A stretch of 64,000 bases of DNA from Pacificispira sp033344895 (GCA_965229685.1 OZ245920.1:1-64000), one strand, 5' to 3'. Counted from the stretch's first letter, positions 16,703 through 26,456 are shown. The notes: generated from the sequence alone by a model not told the origin. Numbers and translations are program-made.

Positions 16703-18256
16703 TCAGAAATCCGTCTTCGCGCCGCCTTCTTCCTTGCGCCGGGCAATGAAGGCCTGAAGCTCTTCGCGGATCGCCTCGTCAATCGGCGGTGCCTCGTATT
16801 CGCGCAGGATCTGCTTGTACAGATGGTGCGCCCGCTCATGCGCGGATTGAGCGCCGGCTTCGACCCAGGATTCGAAGTTTCGCCAGTCCGACAGGAAGGG
16901 ATTGTAGAAGGCGTCGCGATAGCGGTCCTGCGTATGCTGGCAGCCGAAGAAATGCCCGTTGGGGCCGACCTCTCGGATCGCATCGACGGCCAGTTCGCCT
17001 TCATCCACCTTCACCGGTCGGTGATAGTACATCCATTGCTGGATCATCTCGCAATCGATGACGACCTTCTCGAAGCTGGCGCTCAACCCGCCTTCGACCC
17101 AGCCGGCCGCGTGGAAGATGACGTTGCAGTGGCCGCTGAGGACGCTGAACAGGGAGTTCTGGCTTTCCCAGACCGCCTGTCCGTCCGGCGCATTGGACGC
17201 GTTGGCATTCGAGCCACGCCAGGGCAGTCCGTAGAACCGGGCCATCTGCCCGGAAATCTGCATCGCACGCATGTATTCCGGCGTGCCAAAGGCAGGGGAG
17301 CCGGACTTCATGTCGACATTGGAGGTGAAAGCGCCCATCACGACGGGGGTACCCGGTCGAATTTCCTGCAACAGGGCGACGGCGGCCAACGCCTCCGCGA
17401 TCTGCTGTACGACGGACCCGACGATGGTCACCGGTGCCATCGCGCCGGCCAGGGTGAAGGGCGCGATGATCACCGGCTGATTGCGCCGGGCCATCCGCAT
17501 CGCGCCGTCCAGCATCGGCCAGTCATGCTTCAGCGGTGACGAGGAGTTGATGTTGGTGAACATCCGTGGCTTCGCCTCGAATTCCTCATGCGTGAGCCCG
17601 CCGCCGATACGCACCATCTCCATGGCGTCCTCAACCCGTTCAGGGCCCAGGGAATAGGCGTGCAGCACCTTGTCCGTCAGGGTCAGCAGGTCATAGACCG
17701 CATCCAGGTGGCGTACGGAGGCGTGGATATCGATCGGCTCGACCGGATAACCGCCATTGAAATTGATGCAGTTGAAGCTTTGCGACAGTCGCAGCAGGTC
17801 CTGATAGTCCTTGCGGTTGCCGACACGGCGCCCGCCGACGAGGTCCATGGAATTGGGCGGGCTGGCCACCATGCCGAACGCGGCCTTGCCATTGCCCCAT
17901 TCGATCTCGCGCGCAGGGTTGCGCGGTGTGATCGTGAAGCTGGAAGGCGCCTTGGCGGTCTGGGCCATGATCCAGTCACGGTCGAAGCGGATGTTCTGAC
18001 CGTTTGCCCCGACGGTGCAGCCCGCCTTGCGCAGAGTTTCCACCGCCTCGTCGTTCAGGAACTCGATCCCGATATCTTCCAGAACGCGCATCGCGGCGTC
18101 GTGGACCTTCTGCACCCCTTCCTCGTCCAAGGGATCGATCGGCCGATCGGCGAAGGTCAGCTGGCCCCAGGGCAACTGGTGCAGACCGGCCGCTGCGGCG
18201 GCGGACTGTTCGCGGTTCTGACGCCGGTTCGTGCGTCCGGGACGGGTTCGGGCCAT
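16703..18256 (-). CDS. MttB-like methyltransferase, non-pyrrolysine type
   Basis: 517 residues of the trimethylamine methyltransferase superfamily (COG5598). The frame is uninterrupted, with no in-frame amber codon, so it lacks the pyrrolysine of archaeal MttB. Members of this non-pyrrolysine group, such as MtgB, demethylate quaternary amines like glycine betaine and pass the methyl to a corrinoid protein. A long TIM-barrel-like core is visible (RRVGNRKDYQDLLRLSQSFN, NINSSSPLKHDWPMLDGAM, GPNGHFFGCQHTQDRY). AAGGAC lies 7 bases upstream of the start. No corrinoid protein is encoded nearby. It follows tdh in the same direction (57-base gap). Confidence 0.85.
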   Translation of the reverse strand: MARTRPGRTNRRQNREQSAAAAAGLHQLPWGQLTFADRPIDPLDEEGVQKVHDAAMRVLEDIGIEFLNDEAVETLRKAGCTVGANGQNIRFDRDWIMAQTAKAPSSFTITPRNPAREIEWGNGKAAFGMVASPPNSMDLVGGRRVGNRKDYQDLLRLSQSFNCINFNGGYPVEPIDIHASVRHLDAVYDLLTLTDKVLHAYSLGPERVEDAMEMVRIGGGLTHEEFEAKPRMFTNINSSSPLKHDWPMLDGAMRMARRNQPVIIAPFTLAGAMAPVTIVGSVVQQIAEALAAVALLQEIRPGTPVVMGAFTSNVDMKSGSPAFGTPEYMRAMQISGQMARFYGLPWRGSNANASNAPDGQAVWESQNSLFSVLSGHCNVIFHAAGWVEGGLSASFEKVVIDCEMIQQWMYYHRPVKVDEGELAVDAIREVGPNGHFFGCQHTQDRYRDAFYNPFLSDWRNFESWVEAGAQSAHERAHHLYKQILREYEAPPIDEAIREELQAFIARRKEEGGAKTDF

Positions 18257-18313
18257 GCAATGTCCTTTCGTTACGGCGGCGCGGGCGGCGGTCGGGGCTC
18301 AGATCGGGGGCGG

Positions 18314-19342
18314 TTACGCGGCGAGATCCAGCACGACCTTGCAGGCCTGTCCGGAGTTGAGCGCCGCGAATCCGTCCTCGAACTTCTCGAAGGGCAGACG
18401 ATGCGTGATGACCGGTGTCACGTCCAGACCGGTCTGCAGCATGGCGACCATCTTGTACCAGGTCTCGAACATCTCCCGCCCGTAGACTCCCTTGAACTGC
18501 AGCCCCTTGAAGATGGCCGCCGTCATGTCGATTTCGACCGGCTTGGAAAACAGACCCAGCAGCGCGATCTTGCCGCCATGATTCATTGCGTTGATCATAT
18601 CGGTCATCGCAGGTGCGGCACCCGACATCTCCAAACCGACATCGAAGCCTTCCGTCATGCCCAGATCGCGCATGACATCCTTCAGCGGCTCCTTGTCCGC
18701 GCGGACGCCGCGCGTCGCGCCCATGCTTTCGGCCAGACGCAGGCGGTCTTCGGAAAGATCGGTGACGACGACATGGCGGGCGCCGACATGGCGACAGACG
18801 GCGGCGGCCATCAGGCCGATCGGCCCGGCCCCGGTGATCAGCACATCCTCCCCCACCAGATCGTAGGACAGGGCCGTGTGCACGGCATTGCCCAGCGGGT
18901 CCAGTATGGCGACGACATCGTCGGGAATGTCTTCCGGCACGGCAAAGACGTTGTGTTCCGGAATGGTCAGAAGATCCGCGAAGGCGCCCTGGCGGTTGAC
19001 GCCGACGCCAACCGTGTTGATGCACAGATGCTCCCGCCCGCCGCGGCAGTTGCGGCAGTGGCCGCAGACCAGATGCCCTTCACCGGAGACGCGCTGGCCG
19101 ACCTTGACCAAGGTGACTTCCTCGCCAACGGCTTCAACGATGCCGCAGTATTCGTGGCCGACGATCATGGGGACGGGAATGGTCTTCTGCGCCCAGGAAT
19201 CCCAGTTGTAGATATGCAGGTCGGTGCCGCAGATCGCGGCGCGCTGGACGCGGATCAGAACGTCGCGCGGTCCCGGTTTCGGGGCATCCGCGGATCCCAT
19301 CCACAGGCCGGTTTCCCGCTTCGATTTATAGATCGCACGCAT
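18314..19342 (-). CDS. tdh: L-threonine 3-dehydrogenase
   Basis: A 342-residue zinc alcohol dehydrogenase of the Tdh type, oxidising L-threonine to 2-amino-3-ketobutyrate with NAD. Catalytic residues are at the same positions as in the E. coli enzyme: Cys38 (AAICGTDLH), His63 and Glu64 (VGHEYCG). The structural zinc cysteines are in CGHCRNCRGGREHLC, and the Rossmann motif is GAGPIGLMAA. The ribosome-binding site AAGGACC precedes the ATG. Immediately upstream (19-base gap) is kbl, the next enzyme of the threonine-to-glycine route. Confidence 0.95.
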   Translation of the reverse strand: MRAIYKSKRETGLWMGSADAPKPGPRDVLIRVQRAAICGTDLHIYNWDSWAQKTIPVPMIVGHEYCGIVEAVGEEVTLVKVGQRVSGEGHLVCGHCRNCRGGREHLCINTVGVGVNRQGAFADLLTIPEHNVFAVPEDIPDDVVAILDPLGNAVHTALSYDLVGEDVLITGAGPIGLMAAAVCRHVGARHVVVTDLSEDRLRLAESMGATRGVRADKEPLKDVMRDLGMTEGFDVGLEMSGAAPAMTDMINAMNHGGKIALLGLFSKPVEIDMTAAIFKGLQFKGVYGREMFETWYKMVAMLQTGLDVTPVITHRLPFEKFEDGFAALNSGQACKVVLDLAA

Positions 19343-19361
19343 GGGGAGGTCCTTTCGATCT

Positions 19362-20576
19362 TCAGGAAACGAGCCCGAGGGCCCGGCCGACCTTGGTGAA
19401 GGCGTCGACGGCTCGGTTCAGTTGGTCCGGCGTATGAGCGGCCGACATCTGGGTCCGAATCCGTGCCTGCCCCTTGGGCACGACGGGATAGGAGAATGCG
19501 GTCACGTAGATCCCTTCCTCCATCAGGCCGGCGGCCAGTTTCGTCGCCAGGACGGCGTCCCCTGTCATGACCGGAATGATCGGGTGCTCGCCGGGCACCA
19601 GATCGAAGCCCTCCGAAGTCATGCCGGCGCGGAAGCGTTTGGCGTTTGCCCGTAGGCGGTCGCGCAGTTCCGCCCCCCCTTCCAGCAGGTCCAGCGCCGT
19701 GAGCGTCGCGGCGCAGATCGCCGGGGCGAGCGCGTTGGAAAAAAGGTAGGGCCGTGCCCGCTGGCGCAGCAGATCGACAACCGGTTTCGGCCCGGCGATG
19801 TACCCGCCGGACGCGCCACCCAGCGCCTTGCCGAAGGTGCCGCTGAGGATCTGAACGCGGTCGCTTACGCGGTGATGATCGGGCGTGCCTGCGCCGCGCC
19901 GACCCATGAAGCCCACGGCATGGCTGTCATCGACCATGACGGTGGCATCGTATTTTTCGGCCAAATCGCAAATCGCCGGCAGATTGGCGATGATACCGTC
20001 CATGGAGAAGACGCCGTCGGTGACGATCAGGCGCAGCTTGGCGTCCTGCGCTTCCTGCAGACGCGCTTCCAGCTCCGCCATGTCATTGTTGGCATAGCGC
20101 AGCCGCCGGGCCTTGCACAGTCGAACGCCGTCGATGATCGACGCATGGTTCAATGCGTCGGAAATGATGGCATCCTCCGGGCCCAGCAAAACTTCGAAGA
20201 TTCCGGCATTCGCATCAAAGCAGGAGGAGAACAGGATTGCGTCCTCGGTGCGCAGGAATTCCGCCAGCCGCTTCTCCAGGGTCCGGTGCAGATCCTGCGT
20301 ACCGCAGATGAATCGCACCGACGCCATGCCGAAACCGTGACTGTCCAGGGCTGCCTTCGCGGCCGCGATCAGGCGCGGATCGTCCGCCAGTCCCAGATAG
20401 TTGTTGGCGCACAGATTGATGACATGGCTCGCGCGGCCGTCATCCAGCGTGTCGATCTCGCTGGATTGGGGGCCGGTAATGGTGCGTTCGCGCTTGGTCA
20501 GTCCTTCGGCCTCGATCGCATCCAGGGCCGCCTGGGCGGCCGTCACCAGCGATTGTCCGATTGGCGCATGACTCAT
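19362..20576 (-). CDS. kbl: Glycine C-acetyltransferase (2-amino-3-ketobutyrate CoA ligase)
   Basis: 404 residues of the alpha-oxoamine synthase family of PLP enzymes. It cleaves 2-amino-3-ketobutyrate with CoA to glycine and acetyl-CoA. The features are NLCANNYLGLADDPRL, GFGMASVRFICGTQDLH and VDDSHAVGFMGRRGAGTP, with the PLP lysine in SGTFGKALGG (about residue 247). GGAGGAAATC precedes the ATG. With tdh downstream it makes a complete two-step threonine-to-glycine route. The 116-base gap upstream carries an AT-rich palindrome. Confidence 0.95.
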   Translation of the reverse strand: MSHAPIGQSLVTAAQAALDAIEAEGLTKRERTITGPQSSEIDTLDDGRASHVINLCANNYLGLADDPRLIAAAKAALDSHGFGMASVRFICGTQDLHRTLEKRLAEFLRTEDAILFSSCFDANAGIFEVLLGPEDAIISDALNHASIIDGVRLCKARRLRYANNDMAELEARLQEAQDAKLRLIVTDGVFSMDGIIANLPAICDLAEKYDATVMVDDSHAVGFMGRRGAGTPDHHRVSDRVQILSGTFGKALGGASGGYIAGPKPVVDLLRQRARPYLFSNALAPAICAATLTALDLLEGGAELRDRLRANAKRFRAGMTSEGFDLVPGEHPIIPVMTGDAVLATKLAAGLMEEGIYVTAFSYPVVPKGQARIRTQMSAAHTPDQLNRAVDAFTKVGRALGLVS

Positions 20577-20586
20577 GATTTCCTCC

Positions 20587-20599
20587 GATATTTAATATC
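20587..20599. promoter_or_regulatory. AT-rich palindrome upstream of kbl
   Basis: GATATT-T-AATATC is a perfect 13-base inverted repeat just before the kbl Shine-Dalgarno; a further AATATC half-site lies about 30 bases upstream of it relative to kbl. A TTGACT hexamer on the minus strand about 35 bases further up could be a -35 element. It could be a regulator site; no matching copy was seen elsewhere. Confidence 0.35.
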
Positions 20600-20692
20600 C
20601 AGGAATTCGTACAGGATAACGGAATATCGAGTCAATGGCGATTTGGGCCGTCCCTGTCGCAACAGCCTAACACGAATCTGAAATGGTGCCGA

Positions 20693-22372
20693 TCAGTCGC
20701 GGTGGCCGAAAATCCCGGCCGGGTCCTTGTCCCCGTAGTAGCCCTTTACGCGATCATCCGCGATCCGTTCCGCCGATCGTCTGGACGGATCGCCATAACC
20801 ACCGCCACCCGGTGTGCAGACGTCGATGATATCGCCGGGGCGCACCGTGATGTCCTGTTCTTTCGACAGGTGGGCCGGGACATGAACCGTGCCGTCGGCG
20901 AATTCGAACCGGACCCGGTTCGGACCGCCATCGGCTCCGCCCAGAACGCCCTGCGGACCGGTACGGCCGTGATCCATGACCATGGAGGCCCGGGCCTCGC
21001 CGCGTCGCACCCGGACGCGATAATTGATGCCGAATCCGCCGCGATGTTCCCCGGCGCCACCTGACCCTTCAGCCAGGGCGTAGCGCTCGAACAGGACGGG
21101 ATAGTATTGCTCCAGCACCTCGATCGGCTGCGACTTTGAAATGCCGATGGTGGAACAGCCATTCGTCAGGCCATCGCCCCCGGCATGACCGCCATAGCCG
21201 CCCCCGGAAATGACATACATGACATAGGAACGGCCTTTCTCGGGATCGTGTCCGCCAAGGGCGAAATTGCCGCTGGATCCGGCCGGGGCGGCGAAAAGAC
21301 GGTCGGGAATGGCCTTGGTCAGGGCGGCGAAAACCGCCTCGGCAATGCGCTGGCTGACCTCCGCCGCACAGCCCGATACCGGGCGCGGATATTCGGCGTA
21401 GAGGAATGTTCCCCGGGGATCGATGATCTTCAGTGGCTCATAGGTTCCGGCATTCAGCGGCACATTCGGGAAGACATGCTTGATCGCCAGATAGATCGAA
21501 GACCGGGTCGTCGCGATGACGCTGTTCATCGGCCCACGGCAGGGCGGGGACGACCCCGACATGTCGAAGGTCATCTCGTCACCGGCGACCGTGACCGACA
21601 TGGCGATCTTCAGCGGTTCATCCACGACCCCGTCTGAATCGACGAAGGCCTCGCCGTAATAGGTGCCGTCGGGAACCTCCGCGATGGTGGCGCGCATCAG
21701 GCGTGCCGCGCGGTCACGCAATTCCTGGATCGCCCGGGCAACCGTATCCTTGCCATAGCGATCCAGCAGGGCGGTCAGCCGCTTGTCGCCAATCTTCAGG
21801 GCCGCGGCCTGGGCCTTGATGTCGCCGATGCGCTGATCGGCAATCCGGATGTTGGACTGGATGATCGCCAGTATCTCCGGATCCAGCTCGCCGCGCTTGA
21901 ACAGTTTCACCGGCGGGATGCGCAGGCCCTCCTGTTCGACTTCCGTCGCGCGGGCGGAGAATCCGCCGGGGACCATGCCGCCGGTATCCGGCCAATGCCC
22001 GGTATTGGCCAACCAGCAGAACAGCTCGCCGTCATAGAAAAACGGCCGATAGAAGCGGACATCCATCAAATGGGTCCCGCCCAGATACGGGTCGTTGCAG
22101 ATGATGACATCGTCCGGCTGCGGATCGGCGATACGCTCGATCACTGCCTGCGTGCCGTACTGCATCGTCCCGACAAAGACCGGCAGCCCCAGGTCGCCCT
22201 GTGCGATCAGGGCGCCGTCTTCGGCCGCATAGATTCCGTCGGACCGGTCCATGGCTTCAGCAATCACGGGGGAAAAAGCCGCGCGGCAAAAGGCGAGGTC
22301 CATCTCGTTACAGACCTGCTGCAAACCGTTCTGGATCACTCCCAGCGTGACCGGATCAAGTTCCTGGGTCAT
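20693..22372 (-). CDS. hyuB: Hydantoinase/oxoprolinase subunit B (HyuB)
   Basis: 559 residues, normal HyuB length. Family features are the start LDPVTLGVIQNGLQQVCNEMD, ICNDPYLGGTHLMDVRFYRP, and the C-terminal GGGYGDPSRRSAERIADD. With HyuA it forms an ATP-dependent cyclic-amide hydrolase acting on substrates such as N-methylhydantoin, hydantoins or 5-oxoproline. Its ATG overlaps the hyuA stop (ATGA), indicating coupled synthesis. Genes downstream on the strand are kbl, tdh and mttB-like. Confidence 0.92.
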   Translation of the reverse strand: MTQELDPVTLGVIQNGLQQVCNEMDLAFCRAAFSPVIAEAMDRSDGIYAAEDGALIAQGDLGLPVFVGTMQYGTQAVIERIADPQPDDVIICNDPYLGGTHLMDVRFYRPFFYDGELFCWLANTGHWPDTGGMVPGGFSARATEVEQEGLRIPPVKLFKRGELDPEILAIIQSNIRIADQRIGDIKAQAAALKIGDKRLTALLDRYGKDTVARAIQELRDRAARLMRATIAEVPDGTYYGEAFVDSDGVVDEPLKIAMSVTVAGDEMTFDMSGSSPPCRGPMNSVIATTRSSIYLAIKHVFPNVPLNAGTYEPLKIIDPRGTFLYAEYPRPVSGCAAEVSQRIAEAVFAALTKAIPDRLFAAPAGSSGNFALGGHDPEKGRSYVMYVISGGGYGGHAGGDGLTNGCSTIGISKSQPIEVLEQYYPVLFERYALAEGSGGAGEHRGGFGINYRVRVRRGEARASMVMDHGRTGPQGVLGGADGGPNRVRFEFADGTVHVPAHLSKEQDITVRPGDIIDVCTPGGGGYGDPSRRSAERIADDRVKGYYGDKDPAGIFGHRD

Positions 22373-24405
22373 GCACCGTCTCCCGTTCCGACATGGACGA
22401 TCAGGTTTCCGATATCATCTGCCTCCGCCCGCATGCCGGGGGACAGGACGATGGTGGTGTCGAGCTGTTCCACGATGGCCGGCCCTGCCAGGTCGGTGCC
22501 CGGCGGCAGGCTGGCCCGGGGCACGATCGGCGTGTCGGTCCAGCCGGTCTCGGCAAACCAGACCGGCCGTGTTGCGTCGCCCCGTGGGACAGGCGCATCC
22601 AGCAGAAGGCCCAGATCCAGCGCCGGGCGCGGGCCGATGACGGCGGTGTTCAGATTGACCAGGTTGGCCTTGATCTCCGGCAGCTTGACCTCGAACCGAT
22701 CCCAGTAGACGGCCTCGAACGCGGCCTGCAGGTCCTCCCGCGTGACATCGGGCGACGCTACCGGGACGGACAGAAGATGGCTTTGCCCGATGAATTGCAT
22801 GTCGGCGGTATGGATGGTCCGGACCTCGCCGGTTCCGGCGCCGTCCTGGGCCAGGCGGGTCTTCCCTTCCGTCACCTGATCGCTCAGCGTGCGGCGAACC
22901 AGATCCATGTCGACCCCGTCCAGCGGCCGATTGACCGTATTCACGAAATCATGGCGCAGGTCGGCGACGGCGCAGCCGAGGGCGTTGGTGATGCCCGGGC
23001 GGGCCGGAACCAACAGGGTGGGGATGCCCAGTTCACGGGCAATCGCACCGGCGTGCAGCGGCCCGGCGCCGCCGAAGGCGAACAGCGAGAAATCCCGCGG
23101 ATCGTGTCCGCGACTCAGCGACACCATGCGGACCGCACCGGCCATGCGGTCGTCGGCGATTCGCAGAATGGCGGCGGCGGCCTCTTCCCAGCTGAGCCCC
23201 AGCGGCTCGCCGATGACCTCGCCGATCCGTGCCCGAATTGCCTCGATGTCGGGCGCACCCTCGACCGCCAGCAGCCTTTCATGGTTGAGGCGCCCCAGCG
23301 CCAGATTGGCGTCGGTGATCGTCGGCTGCGTGCCGCCGCGACCGTAGCAGATCGGGCCGGGCGTTGCGCCGGCGCTTTCAGGGCCGACGCGCAGCATGCC
23401 GCCGGCGTCGATCCGCGCGATCGATCCGCCCCCGGCGCCGATCGTATGCACGTCCACCATCGGCACATGGACGGGCATGGCGTATTCGATTTCCAACTCG
23501 CTCGACACCTGCGGCGTGCCGTCCTTGATCAGGCCGACATCGCAGGATGTCCCGCCCATATCGAAGGTGATCAGTGACGGCCTTCCTGCGGCCTCACCGG
23601 TCCGCGCCGCCGCCATGACGCCGGAGGCCGGGCCGGACATCACCGTGTTCACAGCCATGCGGCAAATCGCCTCGGAAGAGACCGTGCCGCCATTGCCCTG
23701 CATGACCAGCAGATCGCGCTCGTAGTCGCGTCCGCGCAACCCGTCCAGCAGGCGGGCCAGATACCGCTCCAGGATCGGCTGCACCGACGCATTCACGGCC
23801 GCGGTGACACCGCGTTCATACTCCCGAAACTCCGACAGGACCTCATGCCCTGCCGTAACGTACTGATTGGGCCACACCTTTAGGGCGATTGCCTTTGCCC
23901 GCTGCTCATGGGACGGGTCGCGATAGGCGTGCAGGAAATGAATCAGCAGAGACTCGCACCCCATGTCGCGCAACGCCTCGGCAGCCTTTCGCACCGCCTC
24001 TTCGTCCAACGGGGTGACAATGTTCCCGTCGACATCCAGACGCTCCGGCACTTCCAGCCGCAATTCACGTGGTATCAGGGGGAGGAAGCTGCCGGTCAGG
24101 CCATAGGCGCTGGGCCGGGTCCGGCGGCCGAGTTCCAGGATGTCTCTGAATCCCGCTGTCGTGATCAGGCCGGTTTTCGCCAGCTTGCGTTCCAGCAATG
24201 CGTTGGTGGTGGCTGTCGTGCCGTGCACGATCCCGTCGATGGAATTGATCCCGACTTCTACTTTGTCGAGCGCTGAGAGAACGCCGGCCGACTGGTTCTC
24301 GACCGTGGTCGGTACCTTTGCGATCCGTGCGCTGTTTGTTGCTTCATCCAAGAGAATCAAATCGGTGAATGTGCCGCCGACATCGCAACCAACGATCCTG
24401 ACCAT
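22369..24405 (-). CDS. hyuA: Hydantoinase/oxoprolinase subunit A (HyuA)
   Basis: 678 residues, the expected size for HyuA. The ATP-binding actin-like fold is shown by the N-terminal IVGCDVGGTFTDLILLDE, HGTTATTNALLERK, and the central FDMGGTSCDVGLI. The IGAGGGSIARID motif and FAFGGAGPLHAGAIARELG are also diagnostic. It supplies the ATPase half of the cyclic-amide hydrolase with HyuB. It is the first gene of the leftward run; 165 AT-rich bases separate it from the divergent chemoreceptor gene and probably carry its promoter. The precise substrate cannot be read from the sequence. Confidence 0.92.
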   Translation of the reverse strand: MVRIVGCDVGGTFTDLILLDEATNSARIAKVPTTVENQSAGVLSALDKVEVGINSIDGIVHGTTATTNALLERKLAKTGLITTAGFRDILELGRRTRPSAYGLTGSFLPLIPRELRLEVPERLDVDGNIVTPLDEEAVRKAAEALRDMGCESLLIHFLHAYRDPSHEQRAKAIALKVWPNQYVTAGHEVLSEFREYERGVTAAVNASVQPILERYLARLLDGLRGRDYERDLLVMQGNGGTVSSEAICRMAVNTVMSGPASGVMAAARTGEAAGRPSLITFDMGGTSCDVGLIKDGTPQVSSELEIEYAMPVHVPMVDVHTIGAGGGSIARIDAGGMLRVGPESAGATPGPICYGRGGTQPTITDANLALGRLNHERLLAVEGAPDIEAIRARIGEVIGEPLGLSWEEAAAAILRIADDRMAGAVRMVSLSRGHDPRDFSLFAFGGAGPLHAGAIARELGIPTLLVPARPGITNALGCAVADLRHDFVNTVNRPLDGVDMDLVRRTLSDQVTEGKTRLAQDGAGTGEVRTIHTADMQFIGQSHLLSVPVASPDVTREDLQAAFEAVYWDRFEVKLPEIKANLVNLNTAVIGPRPALDLGLLLDAPVPRGDATRPVWFAETGWTDTPIVPRASLPPGTDLAGPAIVEQLDTTIVLSPGMRAEADDIGNLIVHVGTGDGA

Positions 24406-24570
24406 CGTCCTGTCCTGTTATGTATTATGATTTGGAGAAACCCTGACACTGCTACGGATCAGGGTCAATTCATTCGTATACAAACAAACTGCGCCGTTTA
24501 ACTTTTTTTACATTTTCTGCATCCTTCATAGGAGGGAGATCAGAATGGTCGAATTGGGAGACCGATAAAA

Positions 24571-26295
24571 ATGTTGAATGGTAAGGTTGAGGAAACGCGG
24601 GACAGACGGGACGAAAAGGACAGGTTGCTGGAAATCGAGCGATTGTCGTTCTGGCAGCGGCGCGAGTTGCTGACCCTCGCCGACGCGCTGCAGGGCGAGG
24701 TCGACGGAACCACGGTCGAGATCGAGGCACAGTCCGACGAGCTCGTCGAGGTATCAGGGGATATCGCCGGCACGCTGGTTCGGATCGAAACCCTGACCCA
24801 GCGGCTGACTGGCGATGCGACCTCCGCATCGAACAACGTGAATGCCGTTGCGGCCGCCACGGAGGAACTGGCGGCGTCCGCGTCAGTCATTGAGGATCAG
24901 GTTGGACGAACCCGCGATCAGGCCCGCAAGGCGGTGGGTGAAACCCAGAATGCGCGCGACATCATTCAGACCTTGTCGGAGGCGTCGACAAAGATCGGCG
25001 ATGTCGTGAAACTGATTCAGAACATTGCCAGCCAGACCAACCTTCTGGCGCTGAATGCTACGATCGAGGCCGCGCGGGCCGGGGAGGCCGGCAAGGGGTT
25101 CGCCGTCGTTGCGAACGAGGTCAAGACACTGGCCGGACAGACCGCTGACGCGACCAAGGACATCTCGGAACAGGTCGAGGAAATTCAGGAAGTCAGCAAT
25201 TCCGTGGTTCGGGCGATTGCAAGCATCGCCGAAGCCATCGGGGCGGTCGAGGAATATTCCGAGGAATCCACCAACGTCGTGTCCCAGCAGCAGGAGGCGA
25301 TTGCGGAGATCGGGCGCAACGCCCAGGAAGCCGCCGTCGGCACCGCATCGCTGAGCGAGGCCGTGCTGGAAGTTTCCTCCGAGGTCGAGAGCGCATCGGG
25401 GCAGGCGGTCACGCAGAAGGAACTGGCGCAGAAGGTACACGAGCGCCTGGAGGACCTGCGCAGCCGGCTGCGAACCGCGATTGCCGATACCAAGGAGCGG
25501 AAGTCGACCCGGTTGCCCCGGGTGCCGGTCGACCTGTACGGAATGCTGTCTCTGGAAAGCGGTGATCATGCCGTCACAATCCGCGACCTGCGTCGCGAAA
25601 GTGCGCGTGTTCTGCCAGCGGAGGGGACTTCGTTACCGCCGGGAGCGGAGGGGAGCCTGTCCCTGCCGGCCCTGGGGCGGATCGGGATCACCCTGTCGTC
25701 AGAGGATGCGACGAGGGCCACCTTCCGGTCCAGCGAGGCTGACCGGATCGACGCGTTCATGGAGAGCTATATCGCCATGGACCAGCCATTCATCGATGTC
25801 TGCACCCGCACCGCTGCCGCGATCAGTGCCCGGTTCGAACAGGCGGTGCAGGCCAATGAGATATCGATGGAGGATCTGTTCGACAGAAACTACCGAGAGG
25901 TCGCCGGTTCCAATCCTTTGCAGCATGTGACGGCCTACAATGCCTTTACCGACAAGGTCCTGCCTGAATTCCAGGAGCCGGTGCTGAATTTCGACGAACG
26001 GGTCGCCTTCTGCGCGGCGGTGGACGAGAACGGCTATCTGCCGACCCATAACAACAAATACTCAAAGCCGCAGAAGCCCGACGATCCGGTATGGAACGCC
26101 GCGAACTGCCGAAACCGCCGGATTTTCTCAGACCGAACCGGGCGCGCCGCCGGGGCCAACAAGCAGGACTTCCTCGTGCAGAGCTATCTGCGCGATATGG
26201 GCGGCGGCACATTCGTGCTGATGAAGGATTTGACCGTTCCCATCAAGGTGCGTGGTCGGCAATGGGGCAACCTGCGGCTCGGGTACAAGCCGTAG
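24571..26295 (+). CDS. Cytoplasmic methyl-accepting chemotaxis protein with C-terminal sensor
   Basis: 574 residues with no membrane segment. The signalling coiled coil comes first: the hairpin tip IASQTNLLALNATIEAARAG lies near residues 152-171, with a helical N-terminal bundle. Next is a PilZ-like region starting at an RxxxR motif (RKSTR, 310-314), but its second motif is degenerate. The C-terminal domain (about 395-574) holds WNAANCRNRRIFSDRTGRAAG and YLRDMGGGTFVLMKDL, a sensor module found in several receptors. The order signalling-PilZ-sensor is the reverse of common transmembrane receptors. It probably senses a cytoplasmic cue, possibly cyclic di-GMP. No che genes lie nearby. Confidence 0.88.
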   Translation: MLNGKVEETRDRRDEKDRLLEIERLSFWQRRELLTLADALQGEVDGTTVEIEAQSDELVEVSGDIAGTLVRIETLTQRLTGDATSASNNVNAVAAATEELAASASVIEDQVGRTRDQARKAVGETQNARDIIQTLSEASTKIGDVVKLIQNIASQTNLLALNATIEAARAGEAGKGFAVVANEVKTLAGQTADATKDISEQVEEIQEVSNSVVRAIASIAEAIGAVEEYSEESTNVVSQQQEAIAEIGRNAQEAAVGTASLSEAVLEVSSEVESASGQAVTQKELAQKVHERLEDLRSRLRTAIADTKERKSTRLPRVPVDLYGMLSLESGDHAVTIRDLRRESARVLPAEGTSLPPGAEGSLSLPALGRIGITLSSEDATRATFRSSEADRIDAFMESYIAMDQPFIDVCTRTAAAISARFEQAVQANEISMEDLFDRNYREVAGSNPLQHVTAYNAFTDKVLPEFQEPVLNFDERVAFCAAVDENGYLPTHNNKYSKPQKPDDPVWNAANCRNRRIFSDRTGRAAGANKQDFLVQSYLRDMGGGTFVLMKDLTVPIKVRGRQWGNLRLGYKP

Positions 26296-26456
26296 ACGTT
26301 CGGTCGGTCAACGCCAATTGGTGCGTTTTGGGATACAATGAATTTCTAGCGACCCACTTTGTTCACTCAGGGGGCGTAGCTATCTGTGCTCAATCATGCG
26401 GCGGGAAGCCTGCATGGACGAAATGCACAGCTACGAGACAACTGGGGAACTTTGAA

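Noticed and set aside
16703..18256. Possible pyrrolysine in the MttB-like protein
   Set aside because: There is no in-frame amber codon in the gene, and the length is that of the non-pyrrolysine group.
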